In this document: piece after piece, positions 17,792 to 25,861 of the stretch | How positions within the stretch are numbered: the stretch's first letter is position 1 | Layout of the letters: each line of letters starts with the position of its first letter | From: an uncultured Ectothiorhodospiraceae bacterium | GTDB lineage: Bacteria; Pseudomonadota; Gammaproteobacteria; JAABTG01 | Length of the DNA: 42,038 bases | NCBI GenBank assembly: GCA_937867305.1 | Contig: CALMKJ010000053.1 | Span: forward strand, 1 to 42,038 | Reading direction: 5' to 3' | Made by a program: the position numbers and the translations under genes | Notes under the pieces: model-generated | Databases searched by the model: none | What the model saw: only the letters and a program-made list of their open reading frames with translations | What the model was told of the DNA's origin: nothing

Positions 17792-19089
17792 CAGTCTTCC
17801 TCTTGAGCGCCGCCGCCCTGCTGGTGGTGGCCCTGGCGCTGGTCCTTCCTCCGCTGCTCGGCCGCGCGGGGGCGGCGGAGGACCAGCGGGACCGCCTGAA
17901 CCTTGCGGTGCACCGGGACCGGGTCGCCGAGCTCGAGCAGCAGGAATCGGATGGCGAGCTCGGCCGGGACCAGGCCCAGGAGGCACGGCTCGAGATCGAG
18001 CGGGACCTTCTCCGGGACAGCGAGGTCCGCAGCGGCGCGCGCGCCACACGCCAGGCGCCCCGCTGGTCTGCCGTCCTGGTGGCGCTCGCGATTCCCGCGA
18101 GCGCCGTCTGGCTCTACGTGGAGCTCGGGACACCGGCGGCACTCCAGGGTACGCTCGCGGCCCCCCAGAGCGCCGCAGGGGTCCGGGGTGTGCCCGGCGA
18201 GCATTCCATGACCGACCTGATCGCCGGCCTCATCCGCAAACTGCAGGAGGACCCGAACAACCTGCAAGGCTGGGTGATGCTCGGCCGCTCCTACAACGCC
18301 CTCGAGCGCTTTGCCGAGGCGCGGGAGGCCTTCGGGGCAGCCGCCCGCCTGGCGCCCCGCGACGTCGAGGTCTTGACGGGCCTGGCCGAAGCGACGGCCC
18401 TCGCGAACGACGGCGACCTGACCGGCAAGCCCGAGGAGATCCTGCACCAGGCCTTGGCCATCGACCCCCGGGCCCCCACCGCGCTCTGGCTCTCGGGGCT
18501 GGCCGCCTCGCAGCGCCAGCAATACGCCGAGGCCATCGGCTATTGGGAGACCCTCGAGCAGGTCGTCACGAACGCGGAGGAAAAGGCTACCGTCGCGCAG
18601 TACCTCGTGGAGGCCCGCAAGCAGGTCGGGGAGAGCAAGGACTCCGCTCCCGCCCAGGCCACTCCCCCGGAGGCCTCCTCCGGCGGCGCGCCCGATCCCT
18701 CGATCTCGCCGGCGCCGACGACCCCGACCGCGGCCGTGGTCACCCCCGCCGCGGTGACCGTGCGGGTCACGCTCGCGCCCGAGCTTCAGGACCGCGTCGC
18801 CGCGGGGGATGCGGTGTTCGTGTACGCGCGCCCGGCAGAGGGTGCACGCATGCCGATCGCCATCGTGCGCCACACGGCCGCCGACCTCCCCCTGACGGTC
18901 ATCCTGGACGACCGGGCGGTCATGACCGGCGGCACGAAGCTGTCCGCGACCCCGCAGGTGGTCGTGGGGGCTCGAGTGTCCCGGTCGGGGAATGCGATAC
19001 CCCAGACCGGGGACCTGGAGGGGCAGAGTGAGGTCGTGTCCCCTTCGGAGACCCCAACGGTCGACGTCCGCATCGACCACCCGATCTGA
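17788..19089 (+). CDS. ccmI: cytochrome c biogenesis protein CcmI (TPR)
   Basis: Chaperones apocytochromes to the haem ligase. The 433-residue protein has a first membrane helix (about 4-24), a cytoplasmic segment with the pattern YRDRVAELE-like VHRDRVAELEQQ, a second helix (about 92-111), then TPR repeats around residues 150-290 (NLQGWVMLGRSYNALERFAEA is typical). A Ser/Pro/Ala/Thr-rich linker at about 290-325 leads to a periplasmic beta domain of about 100 residues ending VDVRIDHPI. The last four bases of ccmH overlap its ATG. It closes the ccm operon. Confidence 0.93.
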   Translation: MTVFLLSAAALLVVALALVLPPLLGRAGAAEDQRDRLNLAVHRDRVAELEQQESDGELGRDQAQEARLEIERDLLRDSEVRSGARATRQAPRWSAVLVALAIPASAVWLYVELGTPAALQGTLAAPQSAAGVRGVPGEHSMTDLIAGLIRKLQEDPNNLQGWVMLGRSYNALERFAEAREAFGAAARLAPRDVEVLTGLAEATALANDGDLTGKPEEILHQALAIDPRAPTALWLSGLAASQRQQYAEAIGYWETLEQVVTNAEEKATVAQYLVEARKQVGESKDSAPAQATPPEASSGGAPDPSISPAPTTPTAAVVTPAAVTVRVTLAPELQDRVAAGDAVFVYARPAEGARMPIAIVRHTAADLPLTVILDDRAVMTGGTKLSATPQVVVGARVSRSGNAIPQTGDLEGQSEVVSPSETPTVDVRIDHPI

Positions 19090-19130
19090 GCGGCCAGACC
19101 GGCGTCACCTCGCAGACGGCCGGCATCCAG

Positions 19131-19171
19131 TGCTACGATAAACCGCTTTGCCCGCCAGCCCCGGCTGCGGG
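19131..19171 (+). promoter_or_regulatory. possible extended -10 promoter and hairpin before pycA
   Basis: TGCTACGAT at 19131-19139 fits an extended -10 box; no clear -35 is seen. Just downstream the sequence can fold into a hairpin (CCCG-C-CAGCC at 19151-19160 with GGCTG-CGGG at 19163-19171). The hairpin could end ccm transcripts or sit in a pycA leader of about 100 nt. Confidence 0.4.
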
Positions 19172-19246
19172 GGTTTGCGCGTGCGCGGCGCCGGGGCATC
19201 CCCATCGGCCCGCCTGCTCCAGCCAGTCACCCACGAAAGGGCTTCG

Positions 19247-20665
19247 ATGTTCGGCAAGATCCTGATCGCAAACCGCGGCGAGATCGCGGTACGAGTGGTG
19301 CGGGCCTGTAACGAGATGGGCATCAAGCCCGTCGCGGTGTACACCGACGCCGACCGGCACGCCCTCCACGTCAAGAAGGCCGACGAGGCCTACAACATCG
19401 GCCCCGAGTCCGTCGCCGGGTACCTGAACGTCCACCGGCTCGTCAACCTCGCCGTCGCGGCGGGCTGCGACGCCCTGCACCCAGGGTACGGCTTCCTCTC
19501 GGAGAACCCTCTGCTCGCCGAGGCCTGCGAGGCCCGCGGGGTGCGGTTCATCGGCCCTACCCCGGACGTCATTCGTCGGATGGGCGACAAGACCGAGGCC
19601 CGTCGAACCATGCGTGCCGCCGGGGTTCCCGTGATTCCCGGCAGCGACCGCAACCTCGATTCGCTGGAGGACGCTCTCGGGGTGGCCGATGAGGTGGGCT
19701 ACCCGGTGATGCTCAAGGCGACCTCGGGCGGTGGCGGGCGGGGCATCCGCCGCTGCAACACCCCGGAGGAGCTCCGGCGGCACTTCGACCGGGTGGTGTC
19801 GGAGGCCCGCAAGGCGTTCGGCACCGCCGAGGTCTTCCTCGAGAAGGCCATCATCAACCCTCGCCACATCGAGGTTCAGATCCTGGCGGACCACTTCGGG
19901 CACATCGTCCATCTGTTCGAGCGGGACTGCTCGATCCAGCGCCGCCACCAGAAGCTCCTGGAGATCGCCCCCTCGCCGCAGCTCGACGACGACGTCCGTC
20001 AGCGCCTCGGGGCCTATGCCGTTCGGGCGGCTGCGGCCGTCGGCTACACGAACGCCGGCACGGTGGAATTCCTCCTGGACCAGGACGGCCAGGTCTACTT
20101 CATGGAGATGAACACCCGACTGCAGGTCGAGCACACGGTGACCGAGCAGATCACCGGCATCGACATCGTGAAGGCGCAGATCCGCATCGCAAACGACGAG
20201 CCCCTGCCCTTCCGGCAGGAGGAGATCACGCGTCGGGGATACGCCATGCAGTTCCGCATCAACGCGGAGGACCCCAAGAACGATTTCCTCCCGAGCTTTG
20301 GTTGCATCACGCGCTACTACGCACCCGGCGGGCCCGGGGTGCGTACGGACGGAGGCATCTACACGGGCTACGAGATCCCTCCCTATTACGACTCGCTCTG
20401 CGTGAAGCTCTCGGTGTGGGCGCTGTCGTGGGAGGAGGTCCTGGACCGCTCGGGCCGGGCGCTGAAGGACCTCGGGCTCGGTGGGGTCAAGACGACCATC
20501 CCGTTTCACCAGCGAATCCTGCAGGTTCCCGAGTTCCGGTCGGGCCGTTTCGACACCAGCTTCATCGAGACTCACCCGGAGCTCCTCGACTACTCCGTTC
20601 AGAGGCCGGCCCAGGAAATGGCGGCGGCCTTCGCGGCCGCGATCGCCGCTCACCTCGGGTACTGA
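19247..20665 (+). CDS. pycA: pyruvate carboxylase subunit A (biotin carboxylase)
   Basis: Carboxylates biotin on the partner subunit using ATP and bicarbonate. The 472-residue protein has the standard three-part fold: N-terminal ILIANRGEIAVRVVRAC, the ATP-grasp with the glycine loop GGGGRGIR near 165, HKLLEIAPSP-type QKLLEIAPSP, and MEMNTRLQVEHTVTE with the catalytic Arg. The ATG at 19247 follows AAAGGG; the open frame reaches to 19148 but family members start at FGKILIANRG. Because it is directly followed by a carboxyltransferase-biotin gene it is called pycA rather than accC of acetyl-CoA carboxylase. Confidence 0.92.
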   Translation: MFGKILIANRGEIAVRVVRACNEMGIKPVAVYTDADRHALHVKKADEAYNIGPESVAGYLNVHRLVNLAVAAGCDALHPGYGFLSENPLLAEACEARGVRFIGPTPDVIRRMGDKTEARRTMRAAGVPVIPGSDRNLDSLEDALGVADEVGYPVMLKATSGGGGRGIRRCNTPEELRRHFDRVVSEARKAFGTAEVFLEKAIINPRHIEVQILADHFGHIVHLFERDCSIQRRHQKLLEIAPSPQLDDDVRQRLGAYAVRAAAAVGYTNAGTVEFLLDQDGQVYFMEMNTRLQVEHTVTEQITGIDIVKAQIRIANDEPLPFRQEEITRRGYAMQFRINAEDPKNDFLPSFGCITRYYAPGGPGVRTDGGIYTGYEIPPYYDSLCVKLSVWALSWEEVLDRSGRALKDLGLGGVKTTIPFHQRILQVPEFRSGRFDTSFIETHPELLDYSVQRPAQEMAAAFAAAIAAHLGY

Positions 20666-20679
20666 GAGAGGACCGCGCC

Positions 20680-22506
20680 ATGTCCCGCGTGTACATCACC
20701 GATACCAGCCTGCGCGATGCGCACCAGTCCCTCCTCGCGACCAGGATGCGCACGGCCGACATGCTGCCCGTCTGCCCGAAGCTCGATCGGGTCGGTTACT
20801 GGTCTCTCGAGGTCTGGGGTGGGGCCACCTTCGATTCCTGCATCCGGTTCCTGAAGGAGGACCCCTGGGACCGGCTGAAGCAGTTGCGCCGGGCCCTGCC
20901 CAACACCCGCCTGCAGATGCTGCTGCGGGGTCAGAACCTGGTGGGCTACCGTCACTATTCGGACGACGTGGTGCGTGCCTTCGTGGCCCGGGCGGCCGAG
21001 AACGGGATCGACGTCTTCCGCATCTTCGACGCCCTGAACGACACCCGGAACCTGCGCACGGCGGTCAACGCGGTGCGGGCCGCCGGCAAGCACGCGCAGG
21101 GCGCGATCGCCTACACGACGAGCCCCGTGCACAGCATCGAGCAGTTCGTTGCGATGGCCCGCGAGCTCGAGGAGATGGGGTGCCAGAGCATTGCCATCAA
21201 GGACATGGCGGGCCTGCTCACGCCGCGTTCCAGCGAGACCCTGGTGCGAGCGCTCGTGCGCTCGGTCGGGGTACCCATCCAGGTACATTCCCACGCGACG
21301 GCCGGACTGGCTGAGATGTGCCAGTTCAAGGCGGTCGAGGCAGGCTGCCGGCACATCGACACGGCGATCTCGTCCCTGTCCGGGGGCACGAGCCACCCCG
21401 CGACGGAGAGCATGGTCGCGGCGTTGCGTGACACGGAGTGGGACACGGGGCTCGACCTGGCGCTCTTGCAGGAGATCGGTTTCTACTTCTACGAGTCCCG
21501 CAGGAAGTACCACCACTTCGAGAGCGAGTTCACCGGACTCGACACAAGAGTTCAGGTAAATCAAGTACCTGGAGGAATGACCTCGAATCTGGTTCAACAA
21601 CTCCGGGACCAGGGGGCACTGCAGAAGATCAACGCGGTGCTGGAGGAGATCCCCCGCGTGCGGGCCGACCTCGGCTACCCGCCCCTCGTGACCCCGACCT
21701 CCCAGATCGTGGGGACTCAGGCGGTCATCAACGTGCTGAACGGCGAGCGCTACAAGATCGTCACCAACGAGACGAAGCTCTACCTGGAGGGCCGTTACGG
21801 ACGCGCGCCCGGGCCGGTCAACGAGGTCGTGCGCAAGATGGCCATCGGGGACCGGTCGGTCATCGAGTGCCGTCCGGCAGACCTGATCGAGCCGGAGATG
21901 GAGCGCCTGCGCACCCAGGTCGGCGACCTCGCCCAGAGCGAGGAGGACGTACTGACCTTCGCGATGTTCCCGGACCTCGCCCGCGAGTTTCTGGAGGCGC
22001 GCCGTGCCGGTCGTCTGGTGCCGGAGCCGCTCGAGCCGGTCAAGCCCGGTCAGCGCCCCCAGGGAACGGTTCCCACCGAGTTCAACGTGACGGTCCACGG
22101 GGAGACCTATCACATCCAGATCCGGGGCACGGGGCATCGCACCCAGGAGAAGCGGCCGTTCTATCTGACCGTCGACGGCATGCCCGAAGAGGTCATGATG
22201 GAGTCCCTGCAGGAGGTCTCGGCCGAGCCCGGGGCAGGCGTCGCTGCCGCCCATCGCGGCAGCAAGCGCCCCCGCGCCAGCAAGCAGGGTGACGTGACGA
22301 CGTCCATGCCGGCCACGATCGTGGAGGTGCTCGTGCGCGTCGGTGACGTGGTGCGGGCGGGTGACCCGGTGATCGTCACCGAGGCCATGAAGATGGAAAC
22401 CGAGCTGCAGGCACCCATCGCCGGGGCGGTGGCGGCCGTGCACGTGGCCAAGGGCGACAGCGTCAACCCCGACGAGGCGCTGATCGAGATCCAGCCCGCG
22501 GCCTGA
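20680..22506 (+). CDS. pycB: pyruvate carboxylase subunit B (carboxyltransferase and biotin carrier)
   Basis: Transfers carboxyl from biotin to pyruvate, giving oxaloacetate. The 608-residue protein has a TIM-barrel domain starting ITDTSLRDAHQSLLATRMRT, with metal and substrate motifs such as IKDMAG and VHSHATAG, a conserved QVPGGMTSNL, a PYC-type linker domain, and a C-terminal biotinyl domain with EAMKMET and biotin lysine K571, 37 residues from the end. The ATG at 20680 has AGAGGA 7 nt upstream. It could also be named oadA, but no oadB or oadG membrane subunits are present, so a soluble two-subunit pyruvate carboxylase as in Pseudomonas is more likely. Codon use is abnormal over residues 288-308. 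Confidence 0.91.
   Translation: MSRVYITDTSLRDAHQSLLATRMRTADMLPVCPKLDRVGYWSLEVWGGATFDSCIRFLKEDPWDRLKQLRRALPNTRLQMLLRGQNLVGYRHYSDDVVRAFVARAAENGIDVFRIFDALNDTRNLRTAVNAVRAAGKHAQGAIAYTTSPVHSIEQFVAMARELEEMGCQSIAIKDMAGLLTPRSSETLVRALVRSVGVPIQVHSHATAGLAEMCQFKAVEAGCRHIDTAISSLSGGTSHPATESMVAALRDTEWDTGLDLALLQEIGFYFYESRRKYHHFESEFTGLDTRVQVNQVPGGMTSNLVQQLRDQGALQKINAVLEEIPRVRADLGYPPLVTPTSQIVGTQAVINVLNGERYKIVTNETKLYLEGRYGRAPGPVNEVVRKMAIGDRSVIECRPADLIEPEMERLRTQVGDLAQSEEDVLTFAMFPDLAREFLEARRAGRLVPEPLEPVKPGQRPQGTVPTEFNVTVHGETYHIQIRGTGHRTQEKRPFYLTVDGMPEEVMMESLQEVSAEPGAGVAAAHRGSKRPRASKQGDVTTSMPATIVEVLVRVGDVVRAGDPVIVTEAMKMETELQAPIAGAVAAVHVAKGDSVNPDEALIEIQPAA
21541..21603 (+). other. AT-rich rare-codon block inside pycB
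   Basis: Residues 288-308 (DTRVQVNQVPGGMTSNL onward) are written with ACA, AGA, GTT, GTA twice, AAT twice, CAA three times, CCT and GGA twice. These codons are rare elsewhere in the window. Bases 21541-21600 have 26 G or C of 60, far below the flanking gene. The frame and conserved motif are intact. Confidence 0.85.
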
Positions 22507-22540
22507 GGCCGGCCTCCGGTCCACTCCTCGGGGGATTGCC

Positions 22541-23128
22541 ATGCGCAGGATCGTGCTCGCCTCGACCTCGCCCTACCGGCGTGAGCTCATGGAGCGGCTC
22601 GGCCTGCCGTTCGAGGCCGCGGCGCCCCGAGTCGAGGAGTCCCCCATCGCCGGGGAACACCCGGCCGCCCTCGTGCGCCGGCTCGCCGAGTCGAAGGCGC
22701 GGGCGGTGGCCGCGGTCTTTCCGAACGCGCTCATCGTCGGGTCCGACCAGGTGGCGGTGCTGGACGGGGAGCGGTTGGGAAAGCCCGGGACGCACGAGGC
22801 CGCCGTGAAGCAATTGACGCGGGCCTCGGGCAGGCCGGTGGAATTCCTCACGGGCCTCTGCCTGCTGGACTCCGCGACGGGGAAGGCGAGCGTGGACCTG
22901 GTGCCCTCCCGGGTCGTGTTCCGGGTGCTCGGCACCGCCCAGATCGAGCGCTACCTGGAGCGGGAACGGCCCTACGACGCGGCGGGCAGCTTCAAATCCG
23001 AGGGGCTGGGGATCGCGCTTTTCGAGCGCATCGACGGTGAGGACCCGACCGCGCTGGTCGGCCTGCCCCTCATCCGGCTCACGACGATGCTGGCCGAGGC
23101 CGGCGTGGACGTGCTCACGCTGGATTGA
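22541..23128 (+). CDS. yceF: Maf-family nucleotide pyrophosphatase YceF
   Basis: The YceF branch of Maf proteins hydrolyses modified nucleoside triphosphates such as m7GTP, probably as house-cleaning. The 195-residue protein has the start motif LASTSPYRRELM, the catalytic VGSDQV, and the YceF-type ending AGSFKSEGLGI and LVGLPLI. It begins with an ATG 34 nt after pycB. In Pseudomonas this gene lies in the same strand as sppA, yceD and rpmF; here it is on the opposite strand and convergent with sppA, and apart from yceD. Confidence 0.94.
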   Translation: MRRIVLASTSPYRRELMERLGLPFEAAAPRVEESPIAGEHPAALVRRLAESKARAVAAVFPNALIVGSDQVAVLDGERLGKPGTHEAAVKQLTRASGRPVEFLTGLCLLDSATGKASVDLVPSRVVFRVLGTAQIERYLERERPYDAAGSFKSEGLGIALFERIDGEDPTALVGLPLIRLTTMLAEAGVDVLTLD

Positions 23129-23129
23129 C

Positions 23130-23150
23130 GCGCACCGCGCGCCGGTGCGC
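23130..23150 (+). terminator. hairpin after yceF
   Basis: GCGCACC (23130-23136) pairs with GGTGCGC (23144-23150) around a 7-nt loop, one base after the yceF stop. No T tract follows, so it may end or protect the pyc-yceF transcript. Confidence 0.4.
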
Positions 23151-23187
23151 GGCGATCCCAGGGTTCCTGCCGGAACGCCCCCCCTTC

Positions 23188-23202
23188 TCGGGGATTCCCC
23201 GA
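23188..23202 (-). terminator. hairpin after sppA
   Basis: TCGGGG (23188-23193) and CCCCGA (23197-23202) form a six-base stem with a 3-nt loop just past the sppA stop. No T tract follows on the minus strand. Confidence 0.35.
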
Positions 23203-23206
23203 CCCG

Positions 23207-24181
23207 TCAGCGCACCCCGGGGGTCGTCCCGAGCACTGCCGAGAACCCTTCGCCCAGGGCGATGCCGAAACGGTCCACCAGACGCTCCAGGTAATCGGGC
23301 TTGGCGGTGTGGTTCACGATCTTCTCGGCCCCGATCACCTCGCGTGCCACGTGATCGGTGCTCGCCAGGTCGTCGACCAACCCCAGGTCCTTGCCCCGGG
23401 CCCCGGTCCAGATGAGGCCACTGAACAGCTGGTCGTCCTCGACGAGCCGCGAGCCCCGCCCCTCGCGGACGCGGGCGATGAACCGCTCGTGGATTTCCTC
23501 CAGCATCTTCTCCAGATGCCGGGTCTCGGTCGGGTTCGCGGGTGAGAAGGGGTCGAACAGGGCCTTGTGCTCGCCCGAGGTCAGCAGGCGGCGCTCGACG
23601 CCGACCTTCTCCATGGCCCTGACGAAACCGAATCCGTCCATCCTGACGCCGATCGAGCCCACGATGCTGGACGGGTCGGCATAGATGCGGTCCGCGGCGG
23701 CCGCGACGTAGTAGCCGCCCGAGGCGCAGATGTCCGTGATCACGGCGTAGACGGGAAGGTCCGGGTGTTTCTCCTTCAGGCGCCGGACCTCCTGATAGAT
23801 GGACTCCGCCTGCACCGGGCTCCCGCCGGGGCTGTTGATGCGAAGGATGATGCCCTTGGCGTTCCGGTCCTCGAAGGCGGCCTTCAGGCTGCGATTCACG
23901 ACGCTCGCGCCGCCGCGGGCGTGCTCGGCGATCACCCCTTCCACGTCGACGAGGGCCGTGTGCTTCTTCGTGCTGCCGGGCGCCTCCAGGTCGCTGGGCC
24001 AGTACACCACGGCGATCGCCACCACGTAGGCGACGACCAGGAATTTGAAGAAGATCCCCCAGCGCCTTGCGCGGCGCTGCTCCTGGAGGGAAGCAAACGC
24101 CAGCCGCTCCAGGAGGTCCCGCTCCCAGCCCGGAGAGCGCTGCGCCCCTCCCCCCTCTTCCTTATCCGCCGTGTCGGTCAT
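23207..24181 (-). CDS. sppA: signal peptide peptidase SppA, 36K type (S49)
   Basis: A membrane-bound serine protease thought to degrade cleaved signal peptides. The 324-residue protein has a cytoplasmic N-tail, one membrane helix at about 43-62 and a periplasmic S49 domain. The nucleophile is the Ser in CASGGYY and the base is the Lys in SGEHKALFDPFSP. GIILRINSPGGSP and GSIGVRM are also typical. It is a single-domain form, half the size of E. coli SppA. The ATG at 24181 overlaps the upstream gene as ATGA and has GGGGGAAG before it. Order rluC-HAD-sppA matches Pseudomonas. Confidence 0.94.
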   Translation of the reverse strand: MTDTADKEEGGGAQRSPGWERDLLERLAFASLQEQRRARRWGIFFKFLVVAYVVAIAVVYWPSDLEAPGSTKKHTALVDVEGVIAEHARGGASVVNRSLKAAFEDRNAKGIILRINSPGGSPVQAESIYQEVRRLKEKHPDLPVYAVITDICASGGYYVAAAADRIYADPSSIVGSIGVRMDGFGFVRAMEKVGVERRLLTSGEHKALFDPFSPANPTETRHLEKMLEEIHERFIARVREGRGSRLVEDDQLFSGLIWTGARGKDLGLVDDLASTDHVAREVIGAEKIVNHTAKPDYLERLVDRFGIALGEGFSAVLGTTPGVR

Positions 24182-24852
24182 CGTCTTCCCCCGTTCCGGC
24201 GCCAGGCATCGAGCCACCCCGGCAGTTCGCCGATCGCGTCGAGGCACGCGAGCGGGCGGTAGTCTAGCAAACGCTCGCAATCCTTCACCCCGTAGCTCAC
24301 CCCGAGCGAGGGAACGCCCGCCTCGAGAGCCATCTGCAGGTCGTATTCGCTGTCACCGATCATCAGCGTCTCGTCCGGCCCCGTGCCCAGCGTGGCCATC
24401 AACTCGAGCAGCATCTGCGGGTGGGGTTTCGAGCGCGTCTCGTCCGCGCAACGCGTCGCCGCGAAGAGCGGAGCGAGACCGGAATCGACGAGCACGCGCT
24501 CCAGCCCGCTGCGGCTCTTGCCGGTGGCCACGGCGAGCAGGTACCCCTCCCGCCGCAGGGCGGTAAGGGTCTCGTGGGCACCCGGGAACAGCGGCATGGG
24601 GATCCCCCCCTCGGAGAGGAAGTGGAGGCGGTAGCGCTCGACCAGGGCAGCGTGGCTCTCGGGGGGCAGTTCCGGATACAACACCTGCATCGCCTCGCGC
24701 AGACCGAGGCCGATGATGTCGCGGATGGCCTCATCGCTGCGGGGCTGGAGGCCCAGGTCGACCATGGCCCCCCGCGCCGAGCCGACAATCCGGTCCTCGG
24801 AGTCCATGAGGGTACCGTCCCAGTCGAAGACCAGCAGCTGGAAAGGTCTCAC
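24178..24852 (-). CDS. HAD-family phosphatase, Gph-like
   Basis: A 224-residue HAD hydrolase of subfamily IA. Motif I is FDWDGTLMDS with the nucleophile and acid Asp pair, motif II falls in VATGKSR, motif III is the Lys in SKPHPQM, and motif IV is MIGDSEYDLQMA. The cap domain is helical. It resembles phosphoglycolate phosphatase, but the substrate cannot be read from sequence. It starts at a GTG at 24852 overlapping the rluC stop as GTGA, and its stop overlaps sppA. The same gene type lies between rluC and sppA in Pseudomonas. Confidence 0.9.
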   Translation of the reverse strand: MRPFQLLVFDWDGTLMDSEDRIVGSARGAMVDLGLQPRSDEAIRDIIGLGLREAMQVLYPELPPESHAALVERYRLHFLSEGGIPMPLFPGAHETLTALRREGYLLAVATGKSRSGLERVLVDSGLAPLFAATRCADETRSKPHPQMLLELMATLGTGPDETLMIGDSEYDLQMALEAGVPSLGVSYGVKDCERLLDYRPLACLDAIGELPGWLDAWRRNGGRR

Positions 24853-25808
24853 TGCGGAATCCCCAGCGCCCTCAGGACCGCGCGAAGCTCTTCGGGCAGG
24901 GGGGCCGTGACCTCGACGGGCTCTCCGGTGTCGGGGTGCCGGAAGCGCAGGGAGTGGGCGTGGAGGAAGAGCCGGCGCAACCCTTTCCCCCGGAGCGCAC
25001 GATTGCGCTCCGCGTCCCCGTACTTGAGATCGCCTGCCACCGGATGGCCCGTCTCGGCTGCGTGGACCCGGATCTGGTGCGTGCGTCCCGTGAGCGGCGT
25101 GGCCCGGACCAGGGTGACGTCCGGTCCGTGGCCCATGGGCTCGATTCGCGTGAAGGCCGCCTTGCCCTCCTCGCTCGCGCGCACGACCCGTTCGCCGGAC
25201 TGCAGCACGTTCTTGCGCAACGGGGCCTGCACCTCGAGTGGACCACCGAGTTTTCCGACCAGCAGCGCCACGTAGGTCTTCGTCACCTCCCCCGCGCGCA
25301 GGAGCGCGTGCAGGGCCCGCAGGGCCGGCCGGCGCTTGGCCACCATGAGACATCCGGAGGTCTCCCGGTCGAGCCGGTGCACCAACTCGAGAAACGAGGC
25401 ATGGGGGCGCAGGGCCCGCAGGGCCTCGATCACCCCGAAGGAAAGGCCACTGCCGCCGTGGACGGCGAGCCCTGCGGGCTTGTCCAGCACCAGGAGCGAC
25501 CGGTCCTCGAACAGGACCCGGTCACGCAGCAGCTGGGTGGTACGCCCGTCGGGCTGCGCCTTCTCCGTCTCAGGGCCGCGGCGCAGTGGCGGGACGCGGA
25601 CGACGTCACCGGGCTCCAGCCGATGGTCGGGCCGGACCCGGCCGCGGTTGACGCGCACCTCCCCGGTACGCAGGATTCGGTAGATGAGGCTCTTCGGAAC
25701 GCCCTTCAGCCGGGCGCGAAGAAAGTTGTCGACCCGCTGCCCTTCCGCGTCGGTCTCCACGACCAACCGATAGGCCCCTTCGGACTGCGACCGCTCCTGC
25801 GTCTCCAT
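24849..25808 (-). CDS. rluC: 23S rRNA pseudouridine(955/2504/2580) synthase RluC
   Basis: Makes three pseudouridines in 23S rRNA. The 319-residue protein has an N-terminal S4 domain (GQRVDNFLRARLKGVPKS, then RTGEVRVNRGRV) and an RluA-type catalytic domain with HRLDRETSG carrying the catalytic Asp. TGRTHQIRVH and HPVAGDLKYG are also present. The ATG at 25808 fits the E. coli N-terminus; no ribosome site precedes it. It is divergent from rne, as in E. coli and Pseudomonas. Confidence 0.95.
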   Translation of the reverse strand: METQERSQSEGAYRLVVETDAEGQRVDNFLRARLKGVPKSLIYRILRTGEVRVNRGRVRPDHRLEPGDVVRVPPLRRGPETEKAQPDGRTTQLLRDRVLFEDRSLLVLDKPAGLAVHGGSGLSFGVIEALRALRPHASFLELVHRLDRETSGCLMVAKRRPALRALHALLRAGEVTKTYVALLVGKLGGPLEVQAPLRKNVLQSGERVVRASEEGKAAFTRIEPMGHGPDVTLVRATPLTGRTHQIRVHAAETGHPVAGDLKYGDAERNRALRGKGLRRLFLHAHSLRFRHPDTGEPVEVTAPLPEELRAVLRALGIPQ

Positions 25809-25814
25809 TCGCTA

Positions 25815-25855
25815 ATGATACGTAGTTTGCCGGCCACCCCCAACGTTGCTATAGT
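25815..25855. promoter_or_regulatory. overlapping divergent promoters for rluC and rne
   Basis: Plus strand, for rne: TTGCCG (25827-25832), 17 nt, TATAGT (25850-25855), start near 25862. Minus strand, for rluC: TTGGGG (25838-25843), 17 nt, TATCAT (25815-25820), start near 25808, at the rluC ATG itself. The two interleave, so polymerase could not occupy both at once. Confidence 0.55.
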
Positions 25856-25861
25856 ATGGAA

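Noticed and set aside
20680-22506. Sodium-pumping oxaloacetate decarboxylase alpha subunit
   Set aside because: No beta or gamma subunit genes are present and a biotin carboxylase gene is directly upstream, which fits pyruvate carboxylase.
20650-22542. 630-codon open frame antisense to pycB
   Set aside because: It is the shadow of a gene with full family motifs and a biotin domain on the other strand.
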